A stretch of 64,000 bases of DNA from Anarhynchus alexandrinus (Eukaryota; Chordata; Aves; Charadriiformes; Charadriidae): the NCBI GenBank assembly GCA_008711295.1, contig VUYV01000044.1, forward strand, positions 2,217,247 through 2,281,246. The letters run 5' to 3'. The stretch's first letter is position 1. Every line of letters starts with the position of its first letter. Positions 34,497 to 46,230 of the stretch are shown here, piece by piece. A model generated the notes under the pieces. It had not been told where the DNA came from. It saw nothing but the letters and a program-made list of their open reading frames with translations, and searched no databases. The position numbers were made by a program, and so were the translations under genes.

Positions 34497-35138
34497 CAGT
34501 GCTGGGACCTGTACTGTTCAACATCTTTGTCGGAGACATGGACAGTGGGGTCGAGAGCACCCTCAGCAAGTTTGCCGATGATACCAAGCTGTTTGGCGAG
34601 GTAGACACGCTGGAGGGGAGGGATGCCATCCAGAGGGACCTGGACAGGCTGGAGAGGTGGGCCCAAGCCAACTTCATGCAGTTCAACAAGGCCAAGTGCA
34701 AGGTCTTACATCTGGGTCGGGGCAATCCCAAGCACAATTACAGGTTGGGCGGGGAATGGCTGGAGAGCAGCACTGAGGAGAAGGACCTGGGTGTGCTGAT
34801 CGACGAGAAGCTCAACATGAGNNNNNNNNNNNNNNNNNNNNNNNNNNNNNNNNNNNNNNNNNNNNNNNNNNNNNNNNNNNNNNNNNNNNNNNNNNNNNNN
34901 NNNNNNNNNNNNNNNNNNNNNNNNNNNNNNNNNNNNNNNNNNNNGGGCATGTAGTGATAGGACGAGGGGGAATGGCTTCAAACTGGAAGAGGGCAGGTTT
35001 AGATTGAACATTAGGAAGAAGTTTTTCACTTTGAGGGTGGTAAGGCACTGGAACAGGTTGCCCAGAGAGGTTGTTGAGGCCCCATCCCTGGAGGTGTTCA
35101 AGGCCAGGCTGGACATGGCCTTGGGCAACCTGGTCTAG
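34490..35138 (+). pseudogene. CR1 ORF2 fragment: reverse transcriptase and C-terminal part
   Basis: Codons from 34490 read [24 protein letters not shown] (RT catalytic motif, F/YxDD) is at 34571-34582, followed by [14 protein letters not shown] segment lies near 34697-34720, and [14 protein letters not shown] runs up to the gap. After the gap, codons from 34953 read [20 protein letters not shown], then [20 protein letters not shown], ending in ALGNLV and TAG at 35136-35138. Apart from the gap both parts are free of stops, so the insertion is young. With the gap taken literally at 123 bases the two halves are out of frame by one. The endonuclease domain and start codon are missing, so no functional protein is made. 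Confidence 0.9.
34822..34944. other. Assembly gap, 123 N
   Basis: A run of 123 N lies inside the CR1 ORF2. From memory of avian CR1 proteins, about 350-400 nucleotides separate the EKLNM and SDRTRGNG segments, so the gap is probably under-sized, unless this copy carries an internal deletion. Open frames crossing the Ns on either strand are artefacts. Confidence 0.95.
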
Positions 35139-35236
35139 TGGGAGGTGTCCCTGCCTGTAGCAGGGGGGTTGGAACTTGATGATCTTCAAGGTCCCTTCCA
35201 ACCTAAACCATTCTATGATTCTATGATTCTATGATT

Positions 35237-38200
35237 ATCATTAAAAATAAACAGAGGTTAACAGAACACTCCTACCATTGACTTTGGGAGGCAATGAGTT
35301 CATATAAAGATGGTATTACTACATCCTAATTGGTACAAAATTTCATATGCAGTACTAAAGACTTAAATATAGCTTATCATCATTAGACTTAAGGATGTGC
35401 ACAGACACTTCCTTGAATGCCAGATCTCCTAGTCAGTGGGCTATGCACAATGACAGCCAGACATGCTGTATAGTATCTGTAAGATATTCTGATAATACTG
35501 AAATTCAAGCTAGCTTTCAAAATACAGCTTTGAAAATCAAATGTCACTTATCATGAAGAGAGGATCTGTAAAAACAGAAATGAAAAGATAAGGAGGAGAG
35601 CACAAAGGGTCTCCTAGTGACTCCCTGTGCTGGAATGACCCTAGGCTGAGCAATCCAAGATGGTTGACTTGATTATAAAAAGGGTGGTAAACAGGAAAAG
35701 ATCATGGAGGGAAAAAATAAACATATAAGGGCTCAAATAAGACTGATACAAAATCCCATGCACTAGTTGCTGTTAATAGTTAGTGTCTGTGTGACACATT
35801 CACACCATAGCAGGGTGGGTGGGGCTGTTTTTTGATCATTGCCTGATTGACGTTAATGACATTCTTCCAATGGCTGTGGCTTTCCTCATACCACACCCAG
35901 GAGGGGTCAGAGGCACATTCCTCCTGAGTATTAATGTGAAAAAAACATATTTTTAGTCAAGTTGTTAAATGATGCCAGGTGTTTGCTCTGGTTGCCTCAA
36001 CCAGTCTAGCACAGTCAAAGCTCAGCCTGCACTTCCCAGCAATGTGTAACTCAGCGCTCAAGATTGCACCAGCTATCTGTTTTTAATCCAAGTCCAGCTA
36101 CTAAATTGATTATACTCATCCCTATGATAGTGCCTCCTGTGCAGTGGAAGACAGCAACATCTGTGAGTGTGGATACAAGCCCAGCATAGTATTGTGAATC
36201 GCCGTGTTTATTTGTGTTGCCTAGAAGCCCCATTTACAGATCAGGAGCCTGTGTGAAAGACATAAAACAAAAACCTTGCACTTTCCATGGAAGGGTTATT
36301 TACCTCTGTTGTGTTTGTTATGTCTGCCATGAAAAGCCTTACTTCTGCCAGTGACAAAAAGCCCCAGAAATGGAAATGGGCATAGGTCCTCTGCCTTAAA
36401 TACAGCAGCGTAAGATCTGAAGCAGTCACCCAGTCCAGATTATCAAAGCGTTCTGCAAAGTTGAAACCTTGTAACAAGCTAAACTCTGAGCTTCTGAGCC
36501 CAATTCCCAAGGCCTCTGAAAACCTCCAAGCAAAAGGAAAAAAGAAATCATAACCTCTTAAGAAATAAGTCCATACAAATGCATTGCTTGCTTTGAAAGT
36601 GAAAGTCGATGTTTTCAGATGCTCTGTACCTAAATAAGAGGTCACACTGCCACGCTGAACACTCAGCAGATCCCAGGAAAGCTAACGGCAACTGTTAAAG
36701 CTCAGAATTCCTGAACATTAAAATCTTTCTGTGTTAGGCCCCTAATTTTAGGAATTTGAGTTTATAAATAATTGATTTATGCCACACCTAAATTTAACAA
36801 TGGCAATGAATCTAGCAAAATCAATGTGCTGAAGACTTCCAGAGACAGTTTCATAACTGGTCTGTAGCATGTCTGTGAAACCTGCATGCCATGGCATTCA
36901 CGCTAGCTGTGTTACTGTAACCGTGGCAAGGCTGGTGTTTGCGTGTTCCATCCTGTTCTCTTTTCCACCCTTACAATCTCTCCTCAGGATCAGTAACAAC
37001 CCTACAGAAGCAAAACGCAGACTAGTCGGGATTGTTCCAATGCCTCCAAACGTGTGGTGCAGCAGAGGGCTGCACACATGGAGGAGGAGGGATGCCTTTC
37101 TCTTTTCTCCTTTGCACAGGCACACAGGTGATGGCTTAGCCCACATCTGATCAGGACAAGATAGGCTGTCAGCTGATCAGGCATGTAGCTGTTCCTCACA
37201 TGTAGCAAAGAAAAACTATGGGCACTTTTACTTCAAGACACAGTAAGAACCAAGTTCCATCCATACAGATCCCTCCACAGACTACACACCACTGTCATGT
37301 AGACCTCAAGTTTGAACTCATTTCACACTGACAGGTACATTATTACGTATATACACAACTAGGAGTCTTTCAGGTATAGAAATTCCTTCAAAGACTGACA
37401 ACCTGGCTAACGGTGTGAGTGTAGATCTATTTATAGCAAGCTAAATATTTGTGTAAACATGTAGAGGAAAAGAAGGCAAATCTTTAATTAGAACACACTA
37501 TGAAAAAGTGAGATTAAATTATGAAAGCCTTTCATGTAGATATTCTGGATTAATTTCGTAGATAATATTTTCTAAAGCAGAGGTCTAAATCAGTCTTTTA
37601 ACAGTCTGTCTACTTCCAAATTTTGCAAGAGCAATTTTTTATTTTTTTCCATTTCTCTGGTGACCCAGTCACACACACGCATTTTCTCAGGATTACAACA
37701 GTGATTCCTTCGCGATGATGGTTCTATTCTGCACTTTATATTAAGGATGAACATTGAAGCTCAGAATGTTAATCATAGAAGAAGAATAACAGAATAATCA
37801 GTGGTTGCTTACACAGCAGTGAAGTTGCAGAGCAGATGCTGAGGACAAATACCAGACACAAACAGACTTCAGAAGAGCAGAGTCCTGAAATACTTAAACA
37901 CAATATATTTCCCTTAACATAGTCCTTTGAGGTCACAATCTTTTCTAAAACAAAATGTCTTCCATACAAAACACACTCGACATCTATGTCAGGTCTTTCC
38001 AGACAAAAATGGGGATGGGGCACAGGCTTCTACTGGGCAGCAGGGTTCTGGCTGTAGCTAGCCAACTTCATCATGTGACTGAAAACGCAACTTGTGTGCA
38101 AATCATTCCAATAAGCAGCTGTATGCATTTTCAGCTACATCATATTAGTTGATCATGTTCAATCTATTAAACTAAACTCAAAAAGTAACAGTGGAATTTT

Positions 38201-39412
38201 GTGTTCATGCAGATATTAAGGCGGAAAAAGCAGGTTTTATTATTATTTCTATGCTAGCAGGATCTGCAGCTAAAGAAAAGACTGGGGACCATAAAATCAT
38301 GTTTCATGCACATAGGCAGTACTAAAGAATTTCATGCAGCTTTACTTAGGGTGTAAAAGGACATGCCAGCAGAAAAGGAGAATAGCCAACGGATTATTAT
38401 CCACAGATTATAGCTAGGCAAGATGAAGCACAAAGAGTTAAGTATGCAGGATAGTCTGTCTTTAAATGGCCTATGATTTTTTATTTGTGCTAAGAGTGAT
38501 CTGGGTATCAGAAGAACTTCTTACGGAGCAGAACCAGAGCATGGGTTTGTCATGTCTTCCAATCGTTTTTGTTGTATGGGCAGGAAAGACACAGCACGCT
38601 GAGTGGGTAACTCAGGAAGTCTGTGACCAGGTGGGTTTCCAGCTCTTCTGACATACTCTAGCGTATCTGAAGAGTATTTTCTCTTTGGGGTCCAGTCTGA
38701 TGGACCGCTCGCTATTACAGCAATGTGCTACATAAGACTGGAAACAGAAATATTTCACATCCAATCTATATCTCCTGAGCATGGCTTCTCCTGCACACCA
38801 AAAATCTTTCATCTAACATCTTTGGTGGAGTCACAAGCTACATTGATGACAAGGAGATTTGGGGAGTTTGTGAACTGCCTCTTCTCATTGCTTTGCAAAT
38901 CTGAGTCAGTCACACAAATAAGAGAGAGACAGGAAAAAATAGAAAGGGAGAAGTGGTTAAGGCATTCCTCTGTGACGCAAAAAGCAGTGATGTCAGAATT
39001 CGAGACCACAGACACCTCTGCCAAAATGAATGGGATTCCAGCAGGCTCCAGCTGGTCTCATGGTTTGTGCATTCTGCGTTGTTTCCTGGATACCAGCAAT
39101 TCCCAGCTGTAAACTGAACAACCATTAACCCCTTCCCTGTTGTGGATTTCCAGGCAGTCACTCACAGGGAAGTTTTTCCCTTGCTGGTGAAAGATTCCAA
39201 TATTTCATAATCAGGCATCTTGTATGAATCAATAGCTAGTTTAAAAATAACCCCTTGACCCTAACTGTTTGGGAGAGCCATCAGAACAATGAAAAAGAGA
39301 AGCTTTATACAAAGCAACATTTCTTATCTGATCCTTCAACTTCTTCCCTGCGCCCTTGAGTTTCATTCCCCGTGTACCTGTGACTTACTACCTTTTTCAC
39401 TTTTCAAGGATA
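35237..39412. other. Unique sequence
   Basis: No recognised gene. Candidate frames minus 36241-36645 (134 codons), plus 38723-39112 (129 codons) and minus 36051-36233 resemble nothing known. The stretch 35760-35890 is smooth unique DNA that could be conserved non-coding sequence, but I cannot test that by eye. Confidence 0.5.
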
Positions 39413-39494
39413 TAATTTTTCCTTTCCTATATTTTTTTTCTTCTTTTTTTTCCCTCCTCCTTCAAGCTCTTTTTTTTTTTTTCTTCCTATCTCT
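39413..39494. repeat. Polypyrimidine low-complexity tract
   Basis: About 80 bases of T with interspersed C, including TTTTTTTTCTTCTTTTTTTT and a later T12 run. It is a simple pyrimidine tract; on the minus strand it is A/G-rich. It is not followed by an acceptor AG in good context (next is CTATCTCTGG). Confidence 0.85.
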
Positions 39495-41587
39495 GGAATG
39501 AGAAAATAAGGCATGGCTTTAGCTCTGAACTTACACTGGGAATAGATCTGAAATCCTGGACCTGACATACAACTCCCAGAAATTTTTGTAAGGGAAAGCA
39601 TCCAAATTCTTAATCTAGTGGCTGATTCCCTCCTGGCACAAACTGAAAACCTAATTTTGGATCTCAAACCCCCGAACTTCCCGAAAGTAAAAATCTAGGC
39701 ATGGATTTTTTTGGCTCAACTAGCCCTCCCACTGCTGGGAGTGAACAAGAGTCTGAACTCAGGCCAGACCAAAATAATCAAACATCTGATTTATCAATCA
39801 CTATCAATCAAATTGCATTTAAACTGCATGGGAAGGTCCCACTGCTCTTCTCTCTGGGTACTGACTGAAAGAACAGACAACCAACAAAAACATATCACAG
39901 ACTGAGACATCAAAACAAATCTCATCAACTGAGTACTAATCTTCAGAGCAGAAAGTGTGAGTTACTTTGAAAATTGCTATGCATTCAAGCAGTGAAAAGA
40001 CAAATACATACAACATCAACAAAAGTTGGGTTCTTTTTATTTCCCTTCTAAGTTTTGAGTCTTTATGGTTCATGCATTCAAAATATTCTCTACTAACATG
40101 AAAATTGATAATTCCTATATGGCTGGAAGAGTTCAACTTCAAGAAAAATAATAAAATAAGACATATGAAAATGTTGATCCTGCAACCTCATCTTCCTTGG
40201 CATGTGGTTAAGCCACAGTACCAGCAGTCAGATCCCCATTCACAAAATGGGCTTCAGCCCCCAGCAGTGTATCACAGAACAACTTTTGTGGAAGGCAAGC
40301 ACAAAGACAACCAATCTGGCAATGCTGGAGAGAGCGGTTCTGCCACTGCTCCCTGTCTTTCATAAGCCTACCACAGTCCAGCTCACGGTAAGGCTGCAAT
40401 ATAGTTAGACAGACTCACTTTTTTCTGTTCCAACTTGTAAAACACTATGCACTAACCCATTTCATAAGACAAGAGTCAGTTGGCCTTATTCTGTAGAACA
40501 TTTTATTTCTTCCTGTACTGCTACATAGATGTATTATTTACCACAGGCTCAAGCAGCGGGGAAGTTAAGTCTTCTTTAGAAATAATAAAGGTGAATTTTC
40601 CTTCAGCAAGAGAGTGAGACAAGAAAAAAGGTCAGTAAACTTAGCAAAATGAGGAGTGAAAAAGAATATGATTTCTGGCTGTAAATACATCAAGAGGAAA
40701 ATAGAAAGGGAAGGAAAAGAACAGTTTGAGCTAAATATTATTGCTGGTGTAAGGGCAAATAGGCATGAACTGACTACTAGTAAACTAAGGCTGAAAATTA
40801 GAATGCTCCCAACCAGTTCAACAATCTGATTCTAGGGCTGTCAAACATGGGAGCAGCAGAGACCAAAACCCTAGCTTAAGGATAAAACTATCAAGGCAAC
40901 AAAAACAATTGTATAACACGATACTTCTGAGAAGGCACTTGAGTTGGCAAACCACGCAGTCCTTTGTAGGCCTGTATTTCTGAAAGTTTCCCTTTTCTTT
41001 TTAGCTGCTTTAGCATAGCAGACAAGCATTTCACTTTCATTTCATTTGCAGTTGTTTTCATTTCTGAGACCAAAGAGGAAGAGGAAAGGTTGGGTTGCAG
41101 TCCAGGGGCTATGACATGAAATGCTCAGCCAGTTTGGCTTTTATTCCCACCTCCTCATCACTAACTTCTTGCATGATCCTTGATCATTCTGTTTCCACCC
41201 ATTTTGACTCAGTTTATACCAGGTCAGAGCTAAAAATAGATACATATCTTTATTATTTCAACTGTAGTAGTGCTGCAGAGCCAAACACTGCATTTCATAT
41301 GGGATACAATGCCCATCCTCCCAAGTATTTATTACTAGGCATATATAATAAGCAAATATTGGGAGTAAGCATAAGTCAAAAGGAGTTGATCCTGATCAAT
41401 GTGATGAAGCTCCCTTATTAGCTTCAAAAAGATCCTTGGGATCTTTGAATCCCAGAAAAGTGACACCATTGATTACATTGGTTACATTATCTCTACAGGG
41501 CCTAAAGATGCATACATATGGCACTAATAGTAATTAACTAATATTTAATACAAAACTATGATAATGTAAACAGTATAAAAATCTGAA
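39495..41587. other. Unique sequence
   Basis: No recognised gene or repeat. The plus frame 41095-41421 (108 codons) is open but not family-like. Confidence 0.5.
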
Positions 41588-41690
41588 TTGTAGAATTATA
41601 GAATAATTTAGGTTAGAAGAGACCTCAGGAGGTCATCTAGTCCAGCCCCCTCACTCGCAGCAGGCCAGTTTGAATCAAACTGAACAGAAA
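41588..41690 (-). mobile_element. Old CR1 3' end fragment, minus strand
   Basis: On the plus strand TAGAATTATAGAATAATTTAGGTTAGAAGAGACC, then TCAGGAGGTCATCTAGTCC and AGCCCCCTCACTCGCAGC, follows the reverse complement of an older avian/reptilian CR1 3' end ('atcatagaatcatttaggttggaagagacc ... tcaggaggtcatctagtccaacccc ... ctcaaagcagg'). It is more diverged than the 31438 and 34490 copies and belongs to an older subfamily. Confidence 0.8.
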
Positions 41691-42420
41691 TGATCTCCAA
41701 CAAGGCAGTCATGCCAGAATAGGCTTTTTCAATTCTACGATTGCCAAAGAAAGTACAGTTCTGCATGGCCTCAGCAACTCCTGAGCCAAAGTTTCTGCGA
41801 TATTCACTGTGATGTTCACACACACCTCTGGGTTTCCCAGCTTGGTGGAAATTAATTTCATTTGAGTCTTGCTCTTAAAATCCTTGCTTGTCCTATGATA
41901 ACTATCAACATGGAACCCCAAAGAAAGATGCTGCAAAATGGCCAGTGAGATTAGTAGTATCAAGCTGCGTTAAAGAGCAGCCAGCCCAGCACACCATTAT
42001 TAGTCACAGCAGAGATTAAACAAACCTGCTTGGCCTCTTTCCCCTCTTCTTTGTACTGATGTTCACAGATAAACCTATGCGGGGAGAAGCTGGAAAGAAC
42101 TGAATGTCCTGTGGGAGCTCTTATCAAGACCAGGGAGTGAACAGCGAATAACCACTCAGTAAGTCACCTTCTAAGTGTAAAAAGCAGCCTGTTGTTTTAA
42201 AGTATGTTAGTCATCAACAAATTGGCTGGAATGTTCTTCATTCCCTTAGTTCCCCCTCTCCAGTCTCCCTCTGCTGGGATTAGCTATCTGATTTTCCTTA
42301 TGCTTTTTTACAGATAAGAATAAAAACCTTTTGCCTGTTTTTAGAATCTAACTTGTGTCCGCTTGTTTGGAAGGCTAACATATGTTTGTTCTAATATATG
42401 TTCGTTCTTCCTCCTGTGAA
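41691..42420. other. Unique sequence
   Basis: No recognised gene. The left end (to about 41760) could be a continuation of the old CR1 but is not alignable by eye. Confidence 0.45.
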
Positions 42421-42490
42421 CTGTAAACTCTTGGGACAGGGACTTTTTCTCAGCCAGTATTTGTGTAGCACCAGCACAACCATCTTCATC
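42421..42490 (+). repeat. Ancient MIR/L2-type tail fragment
   Basis: CTGTAAACTCTTGGGACAGG, GACTTTTTCTCAGCC and TTGTGTAGCACCAGCACAAC follow the old amniote phrase 'gtaagctctttggggcagggac ... ttgtacagcgcctagcacaa'. It is the same family as 10768-10852 and 57714-57800, and the best-preserved left half of the three. Family name uncertain. Confidence 0.55.
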
Positions 42491-45400
42491 AAAGCCTCCT
42501 CTGTTCCTGGCACATGAACAGTAACTCCAAGCTACACTGCATTTGCTTCTGTGATTCTTCACCACTGGAAATAGACTCAACTCCTGGCAGCTAGAACCTG
42601 ATCAGAAAAGACCACCATCAAGGTCAACCCAGAGTGTCTCAGGAGATGTGGGACAAAGTTCTCCTGACTGTGCCCTTCTCTCTACATTCTCACTTGTGCA
42701 CAAAGATGCAGATACATTTCCCAATATAACACACAGTCACATTTTTTTTTCACATTTCTGATATTTACAAACAATAGTGCAAACAATCTACACAGGATTG
42801 ATTGATTGAGGCCTCTCTTAATATGTGGATTCAAAAATATAAACATCAATTTCTGGTGTATGGCCAAGCTGACCACAAACAGCAAAACAGACCCTACCCC
42901 ACTGCATTGCCATTACTCCAATAACAGTGATTCCAGTATCAGCTTTGCTATTCCCAATTGATTCTGGCTTCAACTCCACAGCAGTAACACTGTCTAGGCT
43001 TCCTTTTTCTTTACAATCCCCTTCCCTTCTGACCATCTTCCAGTGCAAGGAAGAAGAAACAAAAGACTCATTTTTTTCTGTATTCTATCAGGATGCCAGG
43101 ATATTCTATATTGTTAGCAATTACTATTATTAATAATCTGTAATTTTAGAAGTACAGATGGTTTGTTCAGTACAAAACATGGAATTGGTTGGGACAGTAG
43201 GAGGTAGATACTTAGCAAACATCTCTACTCATAGTTCTTATCATGGTTAATTCTTCAGAGTAGCTTCTTATCAACACTGCAATCACTGATTATTTTTTTT
43301 TTAGTTTGCCAATTTGGTTATAGTGTTTGACTCCCAACTTGATCTCAGGATCAACTCCTTTTAGGGAAAATGCCACCACTGCCCTCTCCTGTCCTCTCCT
43401 TGTCTTCTGTTTTCATTCCTTCTTTTCCCAATTTTTCATTAACTCTGGACCTACAATCTTCTTATGGATATGACACAGAAGAATGCCTATGAAATGTTTT
43501 GTGCCTTCTTCTTGGTTATATTTAGAAGCCATCAAAACACAAATTGTCTCTTTTCTGCATTTGTACAGCACACAGCACAAGAGGTCTTGCCAGAGCCACT
43601 GACTACCAGCATAATGTAACATCCACTCCTGTGGCTATAGCACAATCTGCATAGCTTTCCAGCTCTCACTTCTCACTACTGTTAAAATAAATTCAATTAC
43701 ATAAAATCGGCAGCATTAGGTTGTTGTTTTTCTGGAATTTCATACCAACATCTACTGAAAATCTCATTACTAGATTGTGGAAGAACTTTGGGCAAGCCTG
43801 TGTACTTTATGGAGCAAGAAGAGCATTCTAAGAGTGAAGACAAGTTTTGGGTAGCAACGCTTCTTCCACTGATCCTTGAAGATTTGGGTCTGTGCTGAAT
43901 ACTGATAGTTTTGCTGACAAATTTGACAAGTTATGAAATCTACAATAGACACTGATAGCACAAAAATCTGAAAAATCATAAGCTAAATTTGCTATGAAAT
44001 CAGAGGTCAATAAGCACACAAGAGTATAGGCAGTGATTGTAAACACAACTAAGTACACCAACAGCTTATTCTGATTCCTTGTATGGACCAAGTGCCTTAG
44101 CTATACAAAATCTGAGAATCACATATAAAACTAGGCACAGAGCTGTACACATGTACCACAGAGCATGTGCTATGCCTGCCCAGTGACTGAGCTGGTGAAG
44201 GATAACCCTAAAAGTATAGAAGTCTCAGAGTCAAAACTTTGTTGAAGAGAGAAGTTGTTACACAGATACAGACTATTGGGGATAATTAGGAAAATATTAA
44301 TCAGACATACTATGACCAGAGTCTCATTTTGTCCTGCATAAAAAGGAGACACAGCATTTTAGTCTAGCCTTCTCCAAAATAGTTGAGAAATAGCAGATTC
44401 CACATTCCACTACTATAACATTGACTGATAAAACAAAAGATATGGATGTGAAGAATGTATGTAAAGATACGTTCCTTCTGGCTCTGAAAAGCCAGACAAA
44501 ATCATGTAAATGTTACTTCATGCTAGGACCAACTGGAGGTCAAGACAGACTCTAAACATTACACACTTTAAGAAGTCATTTCACCTGAAATGTACAAATG
44601 CAATTAAACAATAAGCTATTTATGTTTCTTCCCAATTTCATAAACAGGCGTTACTAAAGAAGAAAAAATGTCGAGAGACCATTTATTATCACATTAACAC
44701 CAAAGGTCAATATGCAGGCAGACAGAAGAAGGCAGCTAAATTCTTAACTATGTTTCTGGGAATGCTAAGGTTTCAGAGCACTACAGACATCTGGACATGA
44801 AGTCCACACATCTGGGCACAGTATTCATCACTACCATACTGGTTTAGTTCCTGTGGTTCAGTTCCTATCAGTGTTACTTATTGCCTAGAAATAGCTGGGA
44901 GTAGCAGAGAAAAGGTCAGTCCAGTGCACTTGAAGGACACTACTTATACTTTGTCAGGTACTCGGATCCCAAGTCTTTCTTCATTTGGAGTAGTAGGCAC
45001 TGGTAATATCATATGTCCAATTCCAGGTGCGAGGGGGCCATACATCACTTAGTAGTTAATAATGACTCCAGGGGTAGCAGCAGTGAGGACAAGGACAAAA
45101 GCACAGGGAAATTCGAGATCTGAGTCCCTGAGGCTATGAAATATGTAAAAATACTTTCACAATATAATACTTTCAACAATAATAAGATGATACTACATGA
45201 TGCAGCTGGACATCTTTTATGGACTCAAAATAGGATTTTAAGTCAGAGAACAAGGAAGTATTTTTCCTTTTTCCTTAGGGAGACCTTGTCATCCAGGTTT
45301 GGTCATACCATAACAACATGAAAGTCCATGTCAAAGGCAATGTAATATTTCGTGACATTTTAAAGAAAAAACATAATTTGAAATGGGGCCACTGTGTGCA

Positions 45401-45919
45401 TAGGCTCAGCTGAAGAAAGAGCCATATGATACAATCCTAAAAGTCACCTGCTCTTAGCACATTGTTTTTACATCACATATATGCAAAGTGAAGGGAACAG
45501 AAAGGTGATTTTATATATAAATCTTGGTGACTTGTCTCATTCTTATCTGACATTTGTATCCTGTAACATGTCTGTCACAACTCAGATCTTGCCCTCTGCG
45601 TATGGCAATTTAGCTGTTTGCATAACGAGGTAAAAACCTATAGGTTGGAGTAAAAAATAACCTTTTAAATACAGAATCAACCAAGCTGATTCTCCCCTGC
45701 TTAATTCTTGTAGTGAGACAGACAATGGAGTCACTAGTTCACCATGAACACCACTAAGACATCACAAGTTAGACAAACTCACGTCCCATCAAGGGTCCAT
45801 GTAACAAAATCAAATTCTTCTTCAGCTACAGAAGGTGATCAGCTTCACAGGATATACTGAAACTCCCGGCCATCCCATCATATCAGCCTCCAGACCAACA
45901 GAAGTTTCTCTGAAGTAGA
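42491..45919. other. Unique sequence
   Basis: No recognised gene. AT-leaning DNA with many short frames, none over 90 codons and none recognised. Confidence 0.5.
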
Positions 45920-46230
45920 TTTATAGGTCCAAAGGCTGAAAGGGCCAGAAGGGAATATTATGGTCCTCTAATCTGACCTGAATACAGAGGCTGTAATTCT
46001 TCTTAAGCCTAAACTAACACATGCATTCTTGAAAGATATCTAATCTCATTGTAAAACCTGGTGAAGCCACTGCTGTCCCTGATAAACAACTACAATGTCT
46101 AATTACCTTCACTGCTTGCAAGTTGTGTATTATTTATTTTAAAGATACTTTTTTTTTTTTACTTTTGCTCCTAGCATGAAATTTTGTCATGTCTTTGTTT
46201 GCACAACTGAAATGCCCTAACTATTGCATG
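45920..46230 (-). mobile_element. Ancient CR1 fragment, minus strand
   Basis: TTATAGGTCCAAAGGC, AGGGCCAGAAGGGAATATTA, TCCTCTAATCTGACCTG, then GTCTAATTACCTTCACTGC and TTGTCATGTCTTTGTTTGC lie in the order of an old CR1 lineage shared with turtles and crocodilians ('aggccagaagggaccattatgatcatctagtctgacctcc ... ggttaattaccctcactgt ... cttgttatgcctttgtctgc'). Divergence is high and a poly-T run at 46149-46160 interrupts it. The subfamily is old enough to predate birds. Confidence 0.65.

Larger units (their letters stand above)
34490..35236 (+). mobile_element. Young CR1 LINE, 5'-truncated, with internal assembly gap
   Basis: The element starts within ORF2 (reverse-transcriptase domain) at CAGGGGTCAGTGCTGGG, runs to the ORF2 stop at 35136-35138, then a roughly 100-base 3' UTR ending in CCATTCTATGATTCTATGAT-type 8-mer repeats at 35208-35236. 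CR1 moves by target-primed reverse transcription using its own RT, and the 3' UTR and 8-mer tail are recognised in cis. The copy is 5'-truncated, as most avian CR1s are, and cannot be autonomous. Bases 34822-34944 are N. No clear target-site duplication is seen, which is normal for CR1. Confidence 0.95.

Noticed and set aside
34706..35201. Minus-strand frames through the N run
   Set aside because: They are antisense to the CR1 ORF2 and are extended artificially by the 123 N.
36241..36645. 134-codon minus frame rich in Phe and Leu
   Set aside because: No recognised domain, no start context or splice sites; aromatic-rich translations are common from AT-rich DNA.
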